Positions 56,896-64,000 of a DNA stretch of 64,000 nt are shown here, in pieces. Positions within the stretch are counted from its first letter, which is position 1. Each line of letters begins with the position of its first letter. Origin of the DNA: Pythium myriotylum. Its lineage: Eukaryota; Oomycota; Peronosporomycetes; Pythiales; Pythiaceae. The stretch covers positions 1,860,001 to 1,924,000 of the forward strand of contig JALJCQ010000001.1 in assembly GCA_023091665.1 (NCBI GenBank). The letters are read 5' to 3'. Below the pieces are notes generated by a model. That model ran no database searches, had not been told where the DNA came from, and was given only the letters and a program-made list of their open reading frames with translations. A program made the translations under genes and the position numbers.

Positions 56896-57288
56896 AGCTC
56901 GGCAGTTGAAGCTCGGCTGTAGAAGATTCTCCTGCAGAAGATTCTCCGTGGAAGATTCGACATGTGGAAGATTCGACATGTGGAAGATTCGACATGTGGA
57001 AGATTCGACATGTGGAAGATTCGACATGTGGAAGATTCGACATGTGGAAGATTCGACATGTGGAAGATTCTCCGTCTGGTTCTGGTTTGAATCCAGTGCC
57101 AACCATCGACTTCGTTGAAGTATCCACGAAGTCAGTTTATGGTTGCACATGTTTACGATAGGTAGGACATACATTTGATTACGGTAGCGTAGGACACACA
57201 CAGACGGCTTAGAGGTAGCAGCAGCGAACTAAGTCCCGATCAATTCACTTTGCATTTTGCATCCCACCAACCAAGCGACCTTCCAACA
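56850..57288 (+). repeat. Family 1 LTR, 439 bp, seven 16-mer copies
   Basis: Shared by copies 6 and 7. Seven uninterrupted GGAAGATTCGACATGT units at about 56951-57062; the 80 extra bases are exactly five units. Confidence 0.94.
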
Positions 57289-60048
57289 GGTTATGAGCCC
57301 AAGCCCAGCCGACTCTGCCTCCACCGACTTCGCCTCCCCAGCCTTCGCCATGGATTCGACCAGCTCGCATCAACAAGTTCGACGGAACCAACTTCCACAC
57401 ATGGAAGTTCAAGATGCAGATGGTGCTCGAAGAACGCGACGTCTGGGAAGTTGTCTGTGGAGAGGTCAAACTCGAGCAGTGCCAGACCGACGCGGACCGA
57501 GCCCTCTTCAAGAAGAAGTCTCGCAAGGCGCTCGCGATGATCTGTCTCGCGATGGAAGACTCGCAGCTCCCGCTGGTTCGGTCGGCGAGTGGTGCGCAAG
57601 ATGCATGGTCAAGACTGGAAGAACACTTCGAGAAGAAGAGCCTTGCCAACAAGCTCTTTCTTCGTCGTCGTTTCTTCACGACCATGATGGAAGAAGGTGA
57701 CGATGTGCTCACGCACATCAACAAGCTCAAGACCCTGGCGGAGCAACTCGACGCAGTGGGCGCTCCGGTCAGCGAAGACGACTTGGTGATCACGCTTCTC
57801 GGCAGTCTCAGCGAGTCGTACCAGTTCCTCATCACGGCGTTGGAGTCGCGTGTCGACGCGCTCACGTGGGAACTCGTGACGTCTCGGCTGCTCCATGAAG
57901 ACATGAAGCGCAAGGAGCAAGGTGGCGACGGAGCCACGCTTGGCCAAGCGTTCATGACAAGTGACGCGAAGCCCAAGGGCCGTGCAGTCAAGAAGACTGG
58001 CACGTGCAACTACTGCGGCAAGATCGGTCATTGGGCCGCGGAGTGCCACTCGCGTGTCAAGGACAACGGCAACGGCAACGGCAACTCCGGCGGCAACGGA
58101 AACGGAAACGGCAACCCTCGGCAACGGTTCCAGCGAGCGAACCTTGCGCGAGATGAAGACCCCGGCGAGTACCTGTTCTCGGTCGGGAAGACCCAAGGCA
58201 AGTCGAGTCAATCCACGGCGTGGTTGGTCGACTCGGGTGCGACTCAGCACATGTCGCGAACCAAGCAGTTCATGATGAACTACAAGAAGATTGACCCAGT
58301 CGACGTGCATCTGGCCGATGATGGCACGGTCCAAGCGGTCGGCGTGGGAGACATTCTCATGTCGATGAAGACTCCAAGCGGTGTCAAGAAGGGTTTGCTC
58401 ACCAACGTGTGGCATATCCCCAAGCTCAGCCGCAACCTGTTCTCGGTCGGAAGATTCACGGAGGACGTTGCTCCCGTGACGTTCGACAAGGACGGTTGCT
58501 TCGTCGTTCTCAAGGGCGCCAAGCGGACCATCGGCACTCGAATCGGCAAGGGTCTGTTCAAGCTCAACATGTCTCCAGTGTCGACTGAAGCAGCCCACGC
58601 CGCCAGTACAAGACGAGGTCGCGCCATGTCCAAGTCGTACCTGTGGCACCTCCGACTCGGTCACATCGGCTTCAGCGGACTCGAAGCCATCGTCAAGAAG
58701 GACCTCGCCGACGGACTCGACATTGGGTCTGTGCAAGAGTGGGAGGTCTGTGAAGGCTGTGCACTCGGCAAGCTGACTCGCGTCAAGTTCCAGTCGGGCA
58801 CGACCAAGCGGTCTGCGAATCTGCTTGACGTCGTGTACAGCGATGTGGCCGGCCCCATGAAGACTCCGACTTTCGGCGGCATGAAGTACTTTGCCACCTT
58901 CACCGACGACAAGTCTCGACTGTGCAAGTTGTACCTGATGCGGTCCAAGGACGAAGTCTACGACAAGTTCGTCGAGTTCGTCAACTGGGCCGAGAACCAA
59001 ACCGGTCGTCGAGTCAAGGTGCTTCGGACCGACGGCGGCGGCGAGTACCAGTCGGCCAAACTTGCCAAGTTCTGCCGCAAGCGTGGCATCGAGCACGACG
59101 TCACGCCGCCATACACGCCTCAGTTGAACGGTGTGGCGGAGCGCATGAACCGAACCATCGGTGAGTGTGGTCGTTGCAAGCTCCACCATGCCAACTTGTC
59201 CGACGAGTACTGGGGCGAAGCCGTCATGACTGCAGTCGAAGTTCGCAACCGACTTCCGACCCGCGCTCAAGACTTGTACAAGTCGCCGTACGAAGAATGG
59301 TACGGGAAGAAGCCCTTGCTCGCCAACTTCAAGGTGTTCGGCTGCCATGCGTACGTCCACGTGCCGAAGGAGAAGCGGTGGAAGTTCGACGCCCGAGCCA
59401 TCTTGTGTCGGTTCCTCGGCTACTCGGACCACGAGAAGGCGTATCGGTTTGAAGAAATCGCAACCGGCCGGATCGTCATCAGTCGAGACGCGCAGTTCAT
59501 GGAAGACACATTCGACGATGGCAAGCGCGAAGAACCCTGGAGCAAGTCCGTCGAGTTCCGCGACGATGAAGATGATGAAGATGAAGCAACCGACAACCAA
59601 GATGATGAAGACATGGGTGAGCAGCCAGCCTCACCAGCACCAAGTCAGCGCAGCTACGAGCGACCGGAGTGGCAACAGGACCAGCGGTCGCAGCGTCCAG
59701 CAGCACCAGCATCGGCCCAGCAGCCGAATGTCGACTACGCACCAGGGTCCAAGCGCCACTCTCGCACGCACTCGCTCGAGAACCTGGCTGAACCGCCAGT
59801 TGAGAAGCGCTACGGACGGGTTGGTCGCACAAGTGGTGCGACTCCACCACCCACGCAAGGTCCAAGGACATCGCTCGAAGATCTGTCTGCACTGCTCACG
59901 TCGATCGAAGAGGAAGGCGTAGAAGATGAAGATGAAGAAGGCGAAGACGTGCAAGAACAAGGGGGAGAAGACCAAGATTACGAAGAGTTTGCTCTCGTCG
60001 TGAATTCAGGGGGAGAGTTGCCGACATCGTTCAAGTCGGCGATGGAAT
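56850..60048 (+). mobile_element. Family 1 copia, copy 7: cut before the reverse transcriptase
   Basis: 5' LTR shared with copy 6; internal region ends at 60048 (..GCGATGGAAT) at the outer end of a minus-oriented LTR. Confidence 0.92.
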
Positions 60049-60092
60049 TGTTGGAAGGTCGCTTGGTTGGTGGGATGCAAAATGCAAAGTGA
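57293..60092 (+). pseudogene. Copia gag-protease-integrase, copy 7: frameshift and truncation
   Basis: Same 5-bp gag deletion as copy 6. From the internal ATG at 57414 the frame holds gag, knuckle, a shortened Asn-Gly run, protease and integrase to FKSAMEL, then 44 nt of inverted LTR to a stop at 60092. RT and RNase H are missing. It lacks the Asp-Leu of DYDLEEF and has GPMKTPTF in integrase, as does copy 8. Confidence 0.9.
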
Positions 60093-60401
60093 ATTGATCG
60101 GGACTTAGTTCGCTGCTGCTACCTCTAAGCCGTCTGTGTGTGTCCTACGCTACCATAATCAAATGTATGTCCTACCTATCGTAAACATATGCAAACATAA
60201 ACTGACTTCGTGGATACTTCAACGAAGTCGATGGGTGGCACTGGATTCAAACCAGAACCAGACGGAGAATCTTCCACATGTCGAATCTTCCACATGTCGA
60301 ATCTTCCACGGAGAATCTTCTGCAGGAGAATCTTCTACAGCCGAGCTTCAACTGCCGAGCTTCAATGATGACGCTGGGTTCGAGGCGCATCATCTTCAAC
60401 A
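60049..60401 (-). repeat. Family 1 LTR, 353 bp (3' LTR of copy 8)
   Basis: As the 359-bp form but with 6 bp missing near the outer end (GCTTCAATGATG instead of GCTTCAACTGGAATGATG in plus reading). Two 16-mer copies. Confidence 0.92.
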
Positions 60402-63400
60402 CTCCCCCTCGACTCGACTGCGTCTTGGACACCGAGCTTGGTGCGGAGCACGTCGAACTGGACAGTGGGGATCGGCTTGGTCATGATGTCGGCAAGCATG
60501 TCTTGGGTCGGGCAATACTGCAGACACACTTGACCGTCCTCGACCTTCTCACGAACGAAGTGGTAGCGAATGTCGATGTGCTTGGTGCGCTTGTGGAACT
60601 CGGGGTTCTTGGCCAACGCGATGGCACCTTGGTTGTCTTCGTACACCGTGAGCGCTTGGTCACTTGCAACTTCGCCGAGTTCGCACAGGAACGCCTTGAG
60701 CCACACGGCTTCTTGGATCGCTTCCGATAGAGCCATGTACTCTGCTTCGGTCGAGGAGAGGGCGACAGTTCGCTGCTTCTTGCTGCGCCAGCTGATGCAT
60801 CCGCCGTTGAGCATGAACACGTAGCCGCTGGTGCTTCGACGTGACTCGATGTCGCCAGCCCAGTCGGCGTCGGAGTAGCCGACCAGTCTTCCGTCGTTCG
60901 ATGCCGAGAACTGCAGGCCGTACGTCGGGGTCGCTTGCAGATACCGGAGCACACGCTTGAGAGCTTGCCAGTGTGTTGGACACGGGTCCGCGGCGAACTG
61001 GCTGAGTGTGCCGACTGCCGCTGCGAGGTCTGGTCGAGTGCCGACCATGAGGTACATGAGTGCGCCGACTGCACTTCGGTACGGCACGTTCTTCATGGTG
61101 TCTTCGTGCTTGCAACCACCTTCACACATGGCCTTGGTCAGCTTGAGTCCGGGGTCTTGAGGAGTCCTCACTGGTTTGCAGTCTTGCATGCCGAACTTGG
61201 TCAGGATCGACTGCAGGAACTTGGTCTGCCGCATGGTCACGTCGCCGGACTTGGGGTCTTGATCAACTTCCATGCCGAGGCAGTACTTGAGTTCGCCGAG
61301 GTCGGACATCTCGAAGCGTTCGCTGAGTGCACGCTTGGTCGCCGTGAGCAACTCGAGGCTGTTGCAGGCGAGGATGAGGTCGTCGACGTAGATCACCACG
61401 AAGATCATCGCCGAGCCGCTCCGCTTGACGTACACGCAGTGGTCCATCTCGCACTTGGTGAAGCCGACCTTGCGCATGAAGGCGTCGATCGTCTGGTTCC
61501 ACATGCGTGGCGACTGCTTGAGACCGTAGAGCGAGCGCTTGAGCTTGCACACGTAGTCGGGGTGGCGCTGGTCGACGAAGCCTTCGGGCTGCTTCATGTA
61601 GATTTCTTCGTCGAGGTTGCCGTTCAGGAACGCCGTCTTGACATCCATCTGATGGATCATGAGCTTGTGTCGAGCGGCGATGCTGAGGATGGTGCGGATC
61701 GACGTGAACTTGGCGACGGGTGCGAATGTCTCTTCGAAGTCGATGCCGTACTTCTGCAGGAACCCCTTGGCAACGAGTCGAGCCTTGTACCGCTCGACGA
61801 GTCCTTCGGCGGTTTCCTTGACCTTGAACACCCACTTGCTGGTGATGGCCTTGCGTCCGGCTGGCAAAGGGACTAGGTCCCATGTCTCGTTCTTCTTGAG
61901 CGACTCGAGCTCGGAGTCGCAGGCTTCCTTCCAGTTGCTGGCGTCGTCGGATTCCATCGCCGACTTGAACGATGTCGGCAACTCTCCCCCTGAATTCACG
62001 ACGAGAGCAAACTCTTCGAGATCGTAATCTTGGTCTTCTCCCCCTTGTTCTTGCACGTCTTCGCCTTCTTCGTCTTCATCTTCTACGCCTTCCTCTTCGA
62101 TCGACGTGAGCAGTGCAGACAGATCTTCGAGCGATGTCCTTGGACCTTGCGTGGGTGGTGGAGTCGCACCACTTGTGCGACCAACCCGTCCGTAGCGCTT
62201 CTCAACTGGCGGTTCAGCCAGGTTCTCGAGCGAGTGCGTGCGAGAGTGGCGCTTGGACCCTGGTGCGTAGTCGACATTCGGCTGCTGGGCCGATGCTGGT
62301 GCTGCTGGACGCTGCGACCGCTGGTCCTGTTGCCACTCCGGTCGCTCGTAGCTGCGCTGACTTGGTGCTGGTGAGGCTGGCTGCTCACCCATGTCTTCAT
62401 CATCTTGGTTGTCGGTTGCTTCATCTTCATCATCTTCATCGTCGCGGAACTCGACGGACTTGCTCCAGGGTTCTTCGCGCTTGCCATCGTCGAATGTGTC
62501 TTCCATGAACTGCGCGTCTCGACTGATGACGATCCGGCCGGTTGCGATTTCTTCAAACCGATACGCCTTCTCGTGGTCCGAGTAGCCGAGGAACCGACAC
62601 AAGATGGCTCGGGCGTCGAACTTCCACCGCTTCTCCTTCGGCACGTGGACGTACGCATGGCAGCCGAACACCTTGAAGTTGGCGAGCAAGGGCTTCTTCC
62701 CGTACCATTCTTCGTACGGCGACTTGTACAAGTCTTGAGCGCGGGTCGGAAGTCGGTTGCGAACTTCGACTGCAGTCATGACGGCTTCGCCCCAGTACTC
62801 GTCGGACAAGTTGGCATGGTGGAGCTTGCAACGACCACACTCACCGATGGTTCGGTTCATGCGCTCCGCCACACCGTTCAACTGAGGCGTGTATGGCGGC
62901 GTGACGTCGTGCTCGATGCCACGCTTGCGGCAGAACTTGGCAAGTTTGGCCGACTGGTACTCGCCGCCGCCGTCGGTCCGAAGCACCTTGACTCGACGAC
63001 CGGTTTGGTTCTCGGCCCAGTTGACGAACTCGACGAACTTGTCGTAGACTTCGTCCTTGGACCGCATCAGGTACAACTTGCACAGTCGAGACTTGTCGTC
63101 GGTGAAGGTGGCAAAGTACTTCATGCCGCCGAAAGTCGGAGTCTTCATGGGGCCGGCCACATCGCTGTACACGACGTCAAGCAGATTCGCAGACCGCTTG
63201 GTCGTGCCCGACTGGAACTTGACGCGAGTCAGCTTGCCGAGTGCACAGCCTTCACAGACCTCCCACTCTTGCACAGACCCAATGTCGAGTCCGTCGGCGA
63301 GGTCCTTCTTGACGATGGCTTCGAGTCCGCTGAAGCCGATGTGACCGAGTCGGAGGTGCCACAGGTACGACTTGGACATGGCGCGACCTCGTCTTGTACT

Positions 63401-64000
63401 GGCGGCGTGGGCTGCTTCAGTCGACACTGGAGACATGTTGAGCTTGAACAGACCCTTGCCGATTCGAGTGCCGATGGTCCGCTTGGCGCCCTTGAGAACG
63501 ACGAAGCAACCGTCCTTGTCGAACGTCACGGGAGCAACGTCCTCCGTGAATCTTCCGACCGAGAACAGGTTGCGGCTGAGCTTGGGGATATGCCACACGT
63601 TGGTGAGCAAACCCTTCTTGACACCGCTTGGAGTCTTCATCGACATGAGAATGTCTCCCACGCCAACCGCTTGGACCGTGCCATCATCGGCCAGATGCAC
63701 GTCGACTGGGTCGATCTTCTTGTAGTTCATCATGAACTGCTTGGTTCGCGACATGTGCTGAGTCGCACCCGAGTCGACCAACCACGCCGTGGATTGACTC
63801 GACTTGCCTTGGGTCTTCCCGACCGAGAACAGGTACTCGCCGGGGTCTTCATCTCGCGCAAGGTTGGCTCGCTGGAACCGTTGCCGAGGGTTGCCGTTTC
63901 CGTTTCCGTTGCCGTTTCCGTTGCCGCCGGAGTTGCCGTTGCCGTTGCCGTTGTCCTTGACACGCGAGTGGCACTCCGCGGCCCAATGACCGATCTTGCC
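60362..64000 (-). CDS. Copia gag-pol, copy 8, partial at the window edge, no defect seen
   Basis: Open from the right edge (zinc knuckle [12 protein letters not shown]) through the Asn-Gly repeat, protease DSGATQHMS, integrase DDE residues, RT YVDD and RNase H to a stop at 60362 inside the 3' LTR. It has subgroup markers WQQDQ, DDEDEA and VCLQYC, and in [10 protein letters not shown] like copy 1. Whether gag is intact, including the 5-bp deletion site, cannot be seen. Confidence 0.88.
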   Translation of the reverse strand, partial: GKIGHWAAECHSRVKDNGNGNGNSGGNGNGNGNGNGNPRQRFQRANLARDEDPGEYLFSVGKTQGKSSQSTAWLVDSGATQHMSRTKQFMMNYKKIDPVDVHLADDGTVQAVGVGDILMSMKTPSGVKKGLLTNVWHIPKLSRNLFSVGRFTEDVAPVTFDKDGCFVVLKGAKRTIGTRIGKGLFKLNMSPVSTEAAHAASTRRGRAMSKSYLWHLRLGHIGFSGLEAIVKKDLADGLDIGSVQEWEVCEGCALGKLTRVKFQSGTTKRSANLLDVVYSDVAGPMKTPTFGGMKYFATFTDDKSRLCKLYLMRSKDEVYDKFVEFVNWAENQTGRRVKVLRTDGGGEYQSAKLAKFCRKRGIEHDVTPPYTPQLNGVAERMNRTIGECGRCKLHHANLSDEYWGEAVMTAVEVRNRLPTRAQDLYKSPYEEWYGKKPLLANFKVFGCHAYVHVPKEKRWKFDARAILCRFLGYSDHEKAYRFEEIATGRIVISRDAQFMEDTFDDGKREEPWSKSVEFRDDEDDEDEATDNQDDEDMGEQPASPAPSQRSYERPEWQQDQRSQRPAAPASAQQPNVDYAPGSKRHSRTHSLENLAEPPVEKRYGRVGRTSGATPPPTQGPRTSLEDLSALLTSIEEEGVEDEDEEGEDVQEQGGEDQDYDLEEFALVVNSGGELPTSFKSAMESDDASNWKEACDSELESLKKNETWDLVPLPAGRKAITSKWVFKVKETAEGLVERYKARLVAKGFLQKYGIDFEETFAPVAKFTSIRTILSIAARHKLMIHQMDVKTAFLNGNLDEEIYMKQPEGFVDQRHPDYVCKLKRSLYGLKQSPRMWNQTIDAFMRKVGFTKCEMDHCVYVKRSGSAMIFVVIYVDDLILACNSLELLTATKRALSERFEMSDLGELKYCLGMEVDQDPKSGDVTMRQTKFLQSILTKFGMQDCKPVRTPQDPGLKLTKAMCEGGCKHEDTMKNVPYRSAVGALMYLMVGTRPDLAAAVGTLSQFAADPCPTHWQALKRVLRYLQATPTYGLQFSASNDGRLVGYSDADWAGDIESRRSTSGYVFMLNGGCISWRSKKQRTVALSSTEAEYMALSEAIQEAVWLKAFLCELGEVASDQALTVYEDNQGAIALAKNPEFHKRTKHIDIRYHFVREKVEDGQVCLQYCPTQDMLADIMTKPIPTVQFDVLRTKLGVQDAVESRGSVEDDAPRTQRHH

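Larger units (their letters stand above)
52074..57288 (+). mobile_element. Family 1 copia, copy 6: LTRs at both ends, gag frameshift
   Basis: Structurally complete (LTR 52074-52510, internal 52511-56849, LTR 56850-57288), 5,215 bp, but gag has a 5-bp deletion. Its 3' LTR is shared with copy 7. Confidence 0.92.
60049..64000 (-). mobile_element. Family 1 copia, copy 8: minus-oriented, runs off the window
   Basis: 3' LTR at 60401-60049, then RNase H, RT, integrase, protease and part of gag reading leftward from the window edge. Its 5' LTR lies beyond 64000. Confidence 0.92.

Noticed and set aside
56951..57062. Regular direct repeats resembling a CRISPR array
   Set aside because: The 16-bp units are contiguous with no unique spacers, lie inside an LTR, and the host is eukaryotic.

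Overview
This is a compact eukaryotic nuclear segment. Genes carry very short introns (36 inferred, 43-90 nt, nine of them exactly 59 nt, GT..AG), intergenic gaps are small and both strands are used densely. Flagellar-type proteins (a DRC12/CCDC153-like coiled coil, a CCDC33-like C2/coiled-coil protein, a Rab28-like GTPase) sit near a Polycomb EED homologue, an anoctamin, an ABCC transporter and Ty1/copia elements. Together these suggest a zoosporic stramenopile, most likely an oomycete with short introns. This is inference; no rRNA or other species marker is present.

Layout. About 0-30.5 kb is a single-copy gene region: a C2/coiled-coil gene (-), an anoctamin with a C-terminal C2 domain (+), a seven-TM THH1/TOM1-like protein (-), an ABCC transporter (+), a possibly myristoylated helical protein (+), an RCC1 propeller joined in frame to a multi-pass permease (-), a PD-(D/E)XK/YqaJ-like protein (+), a Rab28-like GTPase (-), UPF3 (-), EED (+), a kinesin-14 (+), DRC12 (+) and a BED-finger/hAT-derived protein (+). 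Splice sites were inferred from reading-phase continuity. The multi-exon models of the anoctamin, RCC1-permease, UPF3, EED, kinesin-14 and DRC12 close in frame from start to stop.

From about 31 kb to the end, a decayed hAT-like transposase is cut by an array of one Ty1/copia family (family 1). Eight LTRs of 345-439 bp and eight internal regions or fragments lie in both orientations, often sharing a single LTR head to tail. A relic of a second, related copia family with TATTA..TAATA ends lies between them. Only one copy (43077-48124) has LTRs at both ends and an uninterrupted gag-pol. The others are truncated, frameshifted or carry a nonsense codon. Almost every junction falls exactly at an intact LTR outer end, and neighbouring copies share private variants, so the cluster looks like self-targeted integration combined with local duplication rather than independent insertions.

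Functional links: RNA surveillance (UPF3), chromatin silencing (EED), mitotic or flagellar motility (kinesin-14, DRC12, Rab28) and membrane transport (anoctamin, ABCC, permease) are housekeeping functions with no obvious operon-like logic. Several neighbours share divergent promoters of only about 100 bp.
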